Assembly (NCBI GenBank): GCA_028867675.1
Contig: JAGWGA010000003.1
Coordinates: 1 to 64,000 of the forward strand
Direction: 5' to 3'
DNA: 64,000 nucleotides
DNA from: Nitrososphaerota archaeon
GTDB taxonomy: Archaea > Thermoproteota > Nitrososphaeria > Nitrososphaerales > Nitrosopumilaceae
The notes beneath the pieces were generated by a model. The model was not told the origin of the DNA. It did no database searches and worked only from the letters and a program-made list of their open reading frames with translations. The position numbers and the translations under genes were made by a program. The first letter of the stretch is position 1. Each line of letters begins with the position of its first letter. Positions 43,573-50,368 of the stretch are shown here, one piece after another.

Positions 43573-44160
43573 ATGGTAGTAAAACGACAATCTCATACTG
43601 CAAAACATGAGCAGACAAGAAGTATAACCTATCGTCTTCCAGAAAACATAATTGAAGAATTAGAAACTGAAGCTCAACAAAATGGAATATCACAAAATGT
43701 TCTAGTCAAGCAAATTTTAGAAAAATACATCGAGTGGGATAGATTCGCAAGTAACATAGGAATGATTCCAGTTCCAAAAGAACTTCTAAAAATATTGGGT
43801 GAGAGGATGGATGGTACTGCAATAAATGAAATAATACAAGGAATAACTCCTGTTATAAAAGACTGGATTATGTTCAAAAAAGAAGGCTATGACTTGAAAA
43901 AAGTAATTGTATCAATGGAAGAATACATGAAAGCTTCAGGCATGAAATCTGATCATCGAATAGAAGGGGACATTCATCATTTTCTAATACAGCATGACCT
44001 TGGAATACGTTGGTCACTTTTTGCTGAATTTTTGTTAAAACAAACCTTTCACGAGTTTCTACCAAATTTAGTCATGAAGACTCGCACTACCCCAAATACT
44101 GTTGTTTCAAGTATTGCTCTAGGGTCTGATTTTAACGAGCATGCTAATACACAAGACTAG
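43573..44160 (+). CDS. Ribbon-helix-helix protein with conserved C-terminal domain, copy 1
   Basis: This 195-residue protein starts with a ribbon-helix-helix DNA-binding domain (SITYRLPENIIEELETEAQQ, NVLVKQILEKYIEWD). A roughly 130-residue C-terminal domain follows, ending with the signature HHFLIQHDLGIRWSLFAEFL. The same architecture recurs at 47932-48462 and 60186-60719. Identity between copies is modest by eye but key residues (EWD, the HD-x-G-x-x-WS motif) align. Copy 1 is the most divergent and has an extra basic tail. The C-terminal domain is not one I recognise. Confidence 0.8.
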   Translation: MVVKRQSHTAKHEQTRSITYRLPENIIEELETEAQQNGISQNVLVKQILEKYIEWDRFASNIGMIPVPKELLKILGERMDGTAINEIIQGITPVIKDWIMFKKEGYDLKKVIVSMEEYMKASGMKSDHRIEGDIHHFLIQHDLGIRWSLFAEFLLKQTFHEFLPNLVMKTRTTPNTVVSSIALGSDFNEHANTQD

Positions 44161-44337
44161 GTTCTGTTAAACGGGATTTTACACAAACAAGAATTTCGAA
44201 AAGTAAAATGCTAGTTTTGTCTAACAATCTTGTGATTCGAGAAGATATACTCATAATGACTGCTTGCTGAATTATTTTAAAAAGGAAAAGAAAGTTTCAC
44301 TCTTTCCATAGAGTCCAATTATAGAAAAGATAAAAAT
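44161..44337. other. Intergenic region, no gene seen
   Basis: About 177 bp with no supportable gene on either strand. It is AT-rich and includes an imperfect GGAAAAG...CTTTCC fold at about 44283-44308 that might end the RHH transcript. The last part would be the 3' end of the convergent PEFG gene. Confidence 0.3.
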
Positions 44338-44829
44338 CTACAAGTATAGTCTAAATTTTCTGGATGCTACTATGACACCAATTACTGATATTGTAATAAT
44401 CATCCCTGCAAGTGGACCAAATTCGGGTACTGCTGAAGAACTAGAAGTTGTTCCTTGAGGTATTGTATTGTCTACAGTAGAATTAATGTCCCCTGGCAAG
44501 GTTGTGTCTGTTTGATTTTCAGGATTTGTAATATCTGGACTTGAAATGTCTGGAGGAGTAAGGCTGGTAGAATTATCCTCTGGAATTGGATCTGCTCCTA
44601 AATTGTCAGTAGAATTATCCTCTGGAATTGGACCTGCTCCTAGATCTGCAGTTGAGTCAGGATCTTGTGTAGATGGATCAGGTGTTTGTGCAGATGGATC
44701 AGATGGTGCTTGTGCAAACGCATTGAATTTTTGATTCAAATCAAAACTGGAATAAGAAGATGATATTATAGCTGAAAGGCTGAAAAGTAACATGGTTAAC
44801 AAGATTTTCTTGGTTTTTCCCTGTACCAT
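44338..44829 (-). CDS. PEFG-CTERM surface protein with NST-rich repeats
   Basis: From the ATG at 44829 the product has 163 residues. A signal peptide (about 1-36) is followed by FNAFAQAPS. A Pro/Asp/Ser/Thr-rich acidic stretch then contains a duplicated PIPEDNST unit, with DNA duplicated in step (about 39 bp). The C-terminus has VPEFGPLAGMIITISVIGV and a basic end, a PEFG-CTERM signal. Asn-Ser-Thr sequons suggest heavy N-glycosylation. Similar to the secreted protein at 46971-47516 in the FNAFAQ and PIP-E/D-DNST segments. Probably a glycosylated cell-surface spacer; function unknown. Confidence 0.85.
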   Translation of the reverse strand: MVQGKTKKILLTMLLFSLSAIISSSYSSFDLNQKFNAFAQAPSDPSAQTPDPSTQDPDSTADLGAGPIPEDNSTDNLGADPIPEDNSTSLTPPDISSPDITNPENQTDTTLPGDINSTVDNTIPQGTTSSSSAVPEFGPLAGMIITISVIGVIVASRKFRLYL

Positions 44830-45006
44830 AGCCTTGGCAATTTTTTCATTTACATAAGCATTCCGGCACAATAATCTATGTTGAAGAATTTCCTCTACAA
44901 TTTCATGGTGTACTTTGAAAAATTAGGATTGTCAGTTAACTTTGTTAAGTGACAAAGCTCCGCAATTAATTATATACTGCATGCCTAATACATCTTAAGA
45001 AATAAC

Positions 45007-46011
45007 ATGACACACACCAAAACAAACCTCAAGGAAATCAAATCCGGTTTGACAAAAAAGGCAACAGCATTTGCAGTTATAGCTGTATTGTTTGTTTCCG
45101 TTTTTGCAGGCAATTTGATGACCCTACAGGCAAGCGCAGACAATGGCACAAACACTGGTGCAAGCCCAGCAGCCAATGGTAAACAAGCTGACAGACAAAC
45201 ATTGCGACAAACATTGGCACAAGATCAAACTACTTACAAACAAGCAGTTCAAGCAGCAGATCTTGCATATCGCCAAGCAGTACAAACATCACAACTTGCT
45301 CACAAGCAATCAGTCCAAGATGCAAACTCTGCATACAATACTGCAGTTCAGAGTGCTCGTCAAGCATATCAAACTGCAATAAGTGGTGGAAAAAACAATC
45401 CAACAATAATTGGACCAGCCATGGCAACAAGAGACCAGGCAATTGCAACTGCTCAGACTAACAAAATAAACGCAGTTGTTACAGCTGATACTACTTATGA
45501 TAAAGCAGTATACGATGCATGGTCAGCTCATGAGACTTCAGTCTATGGAGCTCTAGCTACAAAAGATGGCAATGATGGTACTGCACAAAGCACATACTAT
45601 ACAGCCATTGGAAATGCAACACTTGCCACACGTGCAACAACAATAGGCCAAGCACATGTAACTGAAGACAATGCTATCTTGAAAGCAAGAACTGATAGAA
45701 TATCTGCAGTAGAAACTGCCGACGCTGCAAAAATCAATGCAGTAGGAGCAGGTCAGACTGCATTTGTCAATTCAGAAATTACTGCCAAGACAGCACTTGA
45801 CAATGGTTACACAAAGGATGCAAAGGCCTGGAATGCAGCATACCAGACATACTGGGGTGCAGTTGCTCCACTTGAACAGACAAGAGACACTGCAATTGCT
45901 ACTGCTAATGCAAATCAAGTAAGCGCAATAGGTAGTGCCGACGGAGCAAGAGATCAAGCAATTGATCAAGCACATGCAGCAATGTATGGTGCAATTTCCG
46001 CCGCCTATTGA
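45007..46011 (+). CDS. Secreted Ala/Gln/Thr-rich coiled-coil protein, unknown
   Basis: This 334-residue protein has a signal peptide (about 15-43, ending LQASA). The remainder is almost entirely Ala-, Gln-, Thr- and Asp-rich helices with short quasi-repeats (YKQAVQAADLAYRQAVQ, AYNTAVQSARQAYQTAI, ATRDQAIATAQTNKINAV). The spacing of aromatic Tyr and small Ala suggests a long coiled coil or stacked helices. There is no C-terminal anchor or cysteine. It could be a surface filament or envelope-spacer protein; nothing in its neighbours tells more. A clean terminator hairpin follows. Confidence 0.75.
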   Translation: MTHTKTNLKEIKSGLTKKATAFAVIAVLFVSVFAGNLMTLQASADNGTNTGASPAANGKQADRQTLRQTLAQDQTTYKQAVQAADLAYRQAVQTSQLAHKQSVQDANSAYNTAVQSARQAYQTAISGGKNNPTIIGPAMATRDQAIATAQTNKINAVVTADTTYDKAVYDAWSAHETSVYGALATKDGNDGTAQSTYYTAIGNATLATRATTIGQAHVTEDNAILKARTDRISAVETADAAKINAVGAGQTAFVNSEITAKTALDNGYTKDAKAWNAAYQTYWGAVAPLEQTRDTAIATANANQVSAIGSADGARDQAIDQAHAAMYGAISAAY

Positions 46012-46017
46012 TACGAC

Positions 46018-46050
46018 AAATTCCGTAAATAACGGAATTTCCCCTTTTTC
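46018..46050. terminator. Terminator-like hairpin between convergent genes
   Basis: AAATTCCGT (46018-46026) and ACGGAATTT (46032-46040) form a perfect 9-bp stem with a 5-base loop, followed by CCCCTTTTTC. It starts 6 bp after the coiled-coil gene stop and may also serve the convergent regulator gene. Confidence 0.7.
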
Positions 46051-46058
46051 ATTTTTAT

Positions 46059-46373
46059 TTACAAGTCTGATTTTTTATCTAAATTCTTCTTTCTTGGAAA
46101 TAATGTCTCATAAGGGTCCAAGATGGTCTTACAAAATTCAATTCCTTTCTGGGTAGGCTTGTATATTGTTATGATTCTCTTTCCGATTGATTTTTCCTCA
46201 CTTTTGATTAGATTAATTGATTCCAATTCATCAAGAATAGATTTGTGTTTTTTTAAATTCAGACCACAAAAACTCACAAGAGCAGTCTGGTTTAGCTCGC
46301 CATATTGAACCAGCATGAGAATTAGATCTTTAATTATGTAAATTCTATCTCGATAGGAACTTGATCCTGACAT
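46059..46373 (-). CDS. Winged-helix DNA-binding protein
   Basis: A 104-residue winged helix: YIIKDLILMLVQYGELNQTA (helix 1), LVSFCGLNLKKHKSILDELE (helix-turn-helix), and LIKSEEKSIGKRIITIYKPT with the wing and closing TQKGIEF. This is the layout of many small archaeal ArsR/PadR-like regulators. There is no effector domain. Targets unknown; it lies between two secreted-protein genes. Confidence 0.8.
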   Translation of the reverse strand: MSGSSSYRDRIYIIKDLILMLVQYGELNQTALVSFCGLNLKKHKSILDELESINLIKSEEKSIGKRIITIYKPTQKGIEFCKTILDPYETLFPRKKNLDKKSDL

Positions 46374-46451
46374 TTATTGTATCCACAGTTCCTTTGCTGT
46401 ATACTGTCTAGGTGTCAATATTCTGTGAAGCAAACTAGTCATAGCTAAAAA

Positions 46452-46835
46452 CTAATCTTCGTCTATGCCGTAATCTGAGGCAATTTTTTTATCAATCTCG
46501 TCTTTTTGTTGTTGATATTCTTGAAATTTTTTATTCCACAATTTTAGCATCCTATGTTGTCGTATTCCAATTACCATCCATGCTATTGATACTGCTATTA
46601 TAATTCCAAGCAATACACCAAGTGCTAATCCAAATTTATACTCGCCTTGAAGAACACGAAAGAAATGTGGATGTGTAAATAAAAATATGCAAAGTCCGAT
46701 TGAAAAAGGTGCTAAAATAAATCCAGATATTGTAACTCCAAGCAGAATTTTTCTTATTGATAAAATCTTACTTATGAAACCGTCCATTACATCAAGCAAG
46801 TCAACACGAGATGGTTTGGTATTGTCTTCGCTCAT
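46452..46835 (-). CDS. Two-span membrane protein with C-terminal coiled coil, unknown
   Basis: This 127-residue protein has a soluble start. Helix 1 (LLGVTISGFILAPFSIGLCIFLF) and helix 2 (FGLALGVLLGIIIAVSIAWMVIGI) follow, and then a charged cytoplasmic helix LWNKKFQEYQQQKDEIDKKI. The acidic end is DYGIDED. Unknown; not similar by eye to any protein in the window. It may partner with the downstream winged-helix gene in expression, but the gap of about 80 bp is not decisive. Confidence 0.65.
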   Translation of the reverse strand: MSEDNTKPSRVDLLDVMDGFISKILSIRKILLGVTISGFILAPFSIGLCIFLFTHPHFFRVLQGEYKFGLALGVLLGIIIAVSIAWMVIGIRQHRMLKLWNKKFQEYQQQKDEIDKKIASDYGIDED

Positions 46836-46970
46836 GTAAATTTAGATAAAACAAGTTAGATTTACACATATTGGCTGTAATTTACTTGTATGTGGAATCA
46901 AAAATAATTGAATTTCAAAAATATCATAGCTGAGTAATTCTTAAGTACAAAAAAGATATTGGACGTGATC

Positions 46971-47516
46971 ATGTCATATGATGGATTAATAGACAAACTC
47001 TTATTGTCTATTATCTTTCTTAGTTTTTCAGGAATAGTATTTTCATCTTCGTATCATGCTGACTCTGAATTAAAATTCAATGCGTTTGCACAAACTGATC
47101 CATCTACAGACCCAGGAGCAAGTCCAATTCCAGATGATAATTCCACTAGCGATATGCTAGGAGATAATTCTACAGATACAGCAAATCCTGGCAGTATGGA
47201 TACAACAAGTTCTGATAATTCCACTAGTGTACCTGATGTGAGCAGCACTGATCCTAGCGAAAATGATACCATGTCTACAAGTGACATGTCAGGTCAACAA
47301 GAAACTCTCTATCCCAGTACAAATGATGCCATGTCATCCAATATGGCTATGAATCAACATGGTGTACTTCCACCATTACAGCAACTAAAATCAGGAGTCT
47401 TGGCAAAAGATGTACAATGCACACAGGGTTTCACACTGATTCTAAAAATTGAAGATGGCTCACCTGCTTGTGTAGATACTCAAGTTTCACAAATACTGAC
47501 TCAACGTGGTTGGTAA
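46971..47516 (+). CDS. Secreted acidic protein with conserved Cys-containing C-terminus
   Basis: From the ATG at 46971 the product has 181 residues. A signal peptide (about 8-31) and FNAFAQTDPSTDP lead to a low-complexity Asp/Ser/Thr region with several NST or NDT sequons, then the C-terminus LQQLKSGVLAKDVQCTQGFTLILK and SPACVDTQVSQILTQRGW. The latter (QC, SPACV, RGW) is a tail I associate with thaumarchaeal secreted proteins. It resembles the PEFG protein at 44338-44829 in its N-terminal half but has no PEFG anchor. Likely extracellular; function unknown. Confidence 0.8.
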   Translation: MSYDGLIDKLLLSIIFLSFSGIVFSSSYHADSELKFNAFAQTDPSTDPGASPIPDDNSTSDMLGDNSTDTANPGSMDTTSSDNSTSVPDVSSTDPSENDTMSTSDMSGQQETLYPSTNDAMSSNMAMNQHGVLPPLQQLKSGVLAKDVQCTQGFTLILKIEDGSPACVDTQVSQILTQRGW

Positions 47517-47542
47517 GAGTAAAATTTTATCAAAATTATAAT

Positions 47543-47863
47543 TTAAGAAAACTCGATAATTGTCTCAGGTGTGGAATTTAAGACAACTCGGATTGAATTT
47601 ATCTTACTTTGATACATGAAGAATTTTTTGCCAGACTCGTTTGTATCTCCTGAGATGCGCAAAAACCCCACTTTGTGAAGCCTACGAACCCACCTGTACA
47701 CCTGAGTTAATGCAATATCTGATGTTTGAGATATTTGCCAAGCCGACTTTGGGCAATCACATGTTTGCCTGAGTATCTTCATTGCTTGATCGTTTGACAT
47801 TATTCTTAAAATTTCATCAACTGCATCGTCTTGAACAATTCTACCTTGTTGCAGTATCTGCAC
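47543..47863 (-). CDS. ArsR-like winged-helix regulator
   Basis: A 106-residue protein starting at GTG with a winged helix: DEILRIMSNDQAMKILRQT, CPKSAWQISQTSDIALTQVY, RWVRRLHKVGFLRISGD, and a wing followed by MYQSKINSIRVVL. Two cysteines lie in RQTCDCPKS at the start of the recognition region and might sense a metal or redox state; that is inference. TATA-like TTATATTTC lies about 27 bp upstream. Confidence 0.8.
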   Translation of the reverse strand: MQILQQGRIVQDDAVDEILRIMSNDQAMKILRQTCDCPKSAWQISQTSDIALTQVYRWVRRLHKVGFLRISGDTNESGKKFFMYQSKINSIRVVLNSTPETIIEFS

Positions 47864-47931
47864 ACATATAGGAAATATCCAAGAAATATAACAAGAGTGA
47901 TTATATTGTATTTGATTGCAAGCGTTTGCAA

Positions 47932-48462
47932 TTATTCAGAAAATTTGAATGACATCATGCCTGCATTATATTCAAAATCAGCTTTTTTCTCTAGAACTTC
48001 TCTGAAAATTAATTCTAGTACTGTGGTATGATAGATGGACCAATTCTCACCAAGGTCATGTTTTATGATAAACGTATGGACATTGTTCTTGATGTTATGG
48101 TTTATCTCAATTGATGATGCACGCATTCTTGCTTCAAACCACGAGATAAACGAATCAAGACTGATATCGCCTTGCATAAATAATGCAGTATCTCGAACTA
48201 CGTTTTTGCCAATGCGCTTTGCCATATCTATAACCTGATCTTTTGTCATCTTTCCAAAGAGTTCAACTATGATAGGTTTTGCAATGGGTACCATTCCAAC
48301 TTTGGCTTCAAACATGTCCCATTCTACATATCTTTTGAATATGTGGTTGACAAATGTATTCAGACTGGTTTCTCTATGCTCTGACTCGGAACGAAGTTTG
48401 CTCAAGATATCTTCATCGATTCTAAATGTCATAGTTGATGTTTTCTTTGTACTTAGAACCAT
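47932..48462 (-). CDS. Ribbon-helix-helix protein with conserved C-terminal domain, copy 2
   Basis: From the ATG at 48462 the protein has 176 residues. The RHH part is TMTFRIDEDILSKLRSESEH, then TFVNHIFKRYVEWDMFEAKVG. The C-terminal domain has LFMQGDISLDSFISWFEARM, and HTFIIKHDLGENWSIYHTTV with LELIFREVL. It is close to the copy at 60186-60719 along its full length and more distant from copy 1. The frame also opens at a GTG (48474), but a TATA box (48484-48494) is 27 bp before 48462. Confidence 0.82.
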   Translation of the reverse strand: MVLSTKKTSTMTFRIDEDILSKLRSESEHRETSLNTFVNHIFKRYVEWDMFEAKVGMVPIAKPIIVELFGKMTKDQVIDMAKRIGKNVVRDTALFMQGDISLDSFISWFEARMRASSIEINHNIKNNVHTFIIKHDLGENWSIYHTTVLELIFREVLEKKADFEYNAGMMSFKFSE

Positions 48463-48483
48463 TGTCTTCCCCACTATCTCTTT

Positions 48484-48494
48484 GAATATAATTT
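48484..48494 (-). promoter_or_regulatory. TATA box of RHH copy 2
   Basis: AAATTATATTC on the minus strand, centred 27 bp before the ATG at 48462, which fixes the leaderless start of this RHH gene. Confidence 0.55.
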
Positions 48495-48561
48495 GTTTTA
48501 TTTTCCAAATTTTGCTATGAGGATGATCTGCTTTTTATGCATTAAGACCATATCTATCCCA

Positions 48562-48909
48562 TTGAGTGTCCAAGATATGCTAGATTCTGTAATGAAGTCA
48601 GATGATCGCATAAGATATGCAACAGTTTGTGACCTGGAGGGATCAGTGCTTGGAACAAAAATTCGTGAAGGTATCCAACCCTTGTTGTCCGAAGAAGAAC
48701 ACAAGGAGGCACTAGTCTATGCAATCAATGCGATGAAGATTCGTGAGAAGTTGAGTGCAAAGTTGGGAAAAAATCAGTACGTGTTGGCCGTATATGAAAA
48801 TCTCTGTAGGATGACAATGCCTATTGGAAACAAGTACATGCTCTTGCTAACATGGGGACCTGATACACCATTAGACATATTAAAAAATATTAGAAATGCA
48901 CTAAAGTAA
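48562..48909 (+). CDS. Roadblock/LC7-like small protein (DUF6659-like)
   Basis: About 115 residues from a TTG at 48562, or 110 from the ATG at 48577. The sequence MLDSVMKSDDRIRYATVCDL, followed by a short hairpin (EGSVLGTKIREG), a helix, and paired strands (YVLAVYENLCRMTMPIGNKYMLLLTWGPD), fits the roadblock/LC7 fold. These small proteins often regulate small GTPases. In Thaumarchaeota they occur in many copies with unknown partners. The start choice rests on a TATA-like TTTTTATG about 27 bp upstream of the TTG. Confidence 0.7.
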   Translation: MSVQDMLDSVMKSDDRIRYATVCDLEGSVLGTKIREGIQPLLSEEEHKEALVYAINAMKIREKLSAKLGKNQYVLAVYENLCRMTMPIGNKYMLLLTWGPDTPLDILKNIRNALK

Positions 48910-48994
48910 ACTCTCCACAATCTTTGAAAAAGACTTTACACTAAATGATAATTGTAAAGTATTTTTCATTTTTGGAAATGATTTCAGAATGATA

Positions 48995-49621
48995 CTAGTG
49001 GATCTTGTGCCCTGTTTTGCGGTTGTGCTCTTTTGCCTGCTTGCTGTTAAGCAAGACTATTTCGCACTGCTTGCAGACTATCTCTCCAGTAAGAAAATAT
49101 TTTGGGTTTCCCATGTCAAATGGAAAATATTCGTAGGCAGTATCTACCTCTCCTAACAATCTGTTTCTTAGATTTCCCATTGTCTCTAAGAAATTTCCCC
49201 AGCGTTTTGCATTTACCATTTCATGCAACTTTGATATGATTATTTTTCCTTCAAATATTTGAAAGTCTGATATGTGTTTTTCAATCCAGTATGGCGTTGT
49301 ATAATATATGATATCATTTTCTTTTAGGTCATATCTCATAGTTCCAACAATAAACACCTGGCATGATGGCTTTTCCATAGTTCCAGTTGGAAATACATTT
49401 TCTATTGAAGAGAGAAGCTCATACTCCCAATATGGCAACCAAAAGGTTCCCTTGTCATCAAACCTTTTTAGTTCATACAGATAAACTCCATACTTGCCAC
49501 ATCCTCCTCCATGTTGTACCTCAGAGCCTTTGGGTCTTGAAATTCCATGTAATTTTTCAGTAGAAACTATTGTATTTTGTACCTCTTTGTAAAAAGAGAC
49601 AACATCCAATTGTTTTTTCAA
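48995..49621 (-). CDS. Unknown protein with C-terminal C2H2-like zinc finger
   Basis: This 208-residue soluble protein has no recognised catalytic motif. A C-x2-C...H-x5-H finger sits at the extreme C-terminus (CKQCEIVLLNSKQAKEHNRK, followed by TGH). The N-terminal part is rich in Tyr/Trp (FWLPYWEYELLSS, YYTTPYWIEKH). C2H2 fingers are uncommon in archaea. It stands alone; the gaps on either side (about 85 and 205 bp) hold no gene. Confidence 0.75.
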   Translation of the reverse strand: MKKQLDVVSFYKEVQNTIVSTEKLHGISRPKGSEVQHGGGCGKYGVYLYELKRFDDKGTFWLPYWEYELLSSIENVFPTGTMEKPSCQVFIVGTMRYDLKENDIIYYTTPYWIEKHISDFQIFEGKIIISKLHEMVNAKRWGNFLETMGNLRNRLLGEVDTAYEYFPFDMGNPKYFLTGEIVCKQCEIVLLNSKQAKEHNRKTGHKIH

Positions 49622-49757
49622 TACTGTATTTCATTATGGTATAATTGTAGATAAAGATCTACACTGTATGATTCAGTTAACACTGTCAATCTGAATTTTT
49701 TGCATTTAATCAAGTTCTCTAAAAGATTATTATTTTTTTCAATTGCGAATAATTATC
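49622..49757. other. Intergenic region, no gene seen
   Basis: AT-rich sequence carrying the promoter of the C2H2-finger gene. Nothing else is recognised in it. Confidence 0.3.
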
Positions 49758-49826
49758 TCATCCAATTTTGTCAAATTTCTGAAGGCTCTTCCAGAGATAC
49801 CATGTTACAATAGTTCTGTATGGTCT

Positions 49827-50366
49827 CTAACGCTCACCAATCTTTTCAACTTCCTTTGGTTTTGGAATCTCTTTCAAAGAAAACGCTCTCTGAACTCCTT
49901 TTCTTAATCCAAGATCATCTGCAGGAAAAACATCTTGTCTTCCAAGTGAAAAAATAAGAAACATCTCAGCAGTCCATCTTCCAATTCCTTTCACTTGTGT
50001 TAGTTGTACAATAACATCTTCATCATTCATCTTTGCAAGTGATTTCATGTCTAGCCGTCCTTCTTCTACATGTCTTGCCAAATCTTTTAGATAATCAATT
50101 TTCATTCCAGACAGACCAACTTGACGCAGTTTTGTTTTTCTTGTAGAGAGAATCTCTGACGCAGTTGGAAATTTTGGATACAATCCCTTGAATCTCTTAA
50201 AAATTGCCTCTGCCGCACCAGTTGCAAGCTGTTGAGATATTATGGATTCTACTAGAACAGAAAAATGATGACTTTTTTTCTTTAAGGAATAATCGCCTAC
50301 TGTATCTATTATATCCGTCAATACAGGGTCTTTACGAAGAAAATCTACTGGATCCTTGACTGTCAT
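49827..50366 (-). CDS. HhH-GPD DNA glycosylase (AlkA-like), C-terminus cut by a TAG
   Basis: A 3-methyladenine-DNA-glycosylase II-like protein. The helix-hairpin-helix is in QVKGIGRWTAEMFLI (about 124-138) and the Asp pair is in FPADDLGLRKG (150-151). The frame stops at TAG (49827-49829) after VEKIGER, yet the same frame continues for 22 codons as RPYRTIVTWYLWKSLQKFD to a TGA at 49758. That is the family's usual end (WRPYRTVASWYLW), with TAG where Trp (TGG) is expected. Most simply a nonsense mutation or sequencing error; otherwise readthrough. Only 2 bp separate it from the CDF gene. Confidence 0.85.
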   Translation of the reverse strand: MTVKDPVDFLRKDPVLTDIIDTVGDYSLKKKSHHFSVLVESIISQQLATGAAEAIFKRFKGLYPKFPTASEILSTRKTKLRQVGLSGMKIDYLKDLARHVEEGRLDMKSLAKMNDEDVIVQLTQVKGIGRWTAEMFLIFSLGRQDVFPADDLGLRKGVQRAFSLKEIPKPKEVEKIGER

Positions 50367-50368
50367 CT

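Noticed and set aside
49827-49829. TAG as a pyrrolysine codon
   Set aside because: No pyrrolysine-system gene is visible and Trp is expected at the position, so a TGG to TAG change is far simpler.
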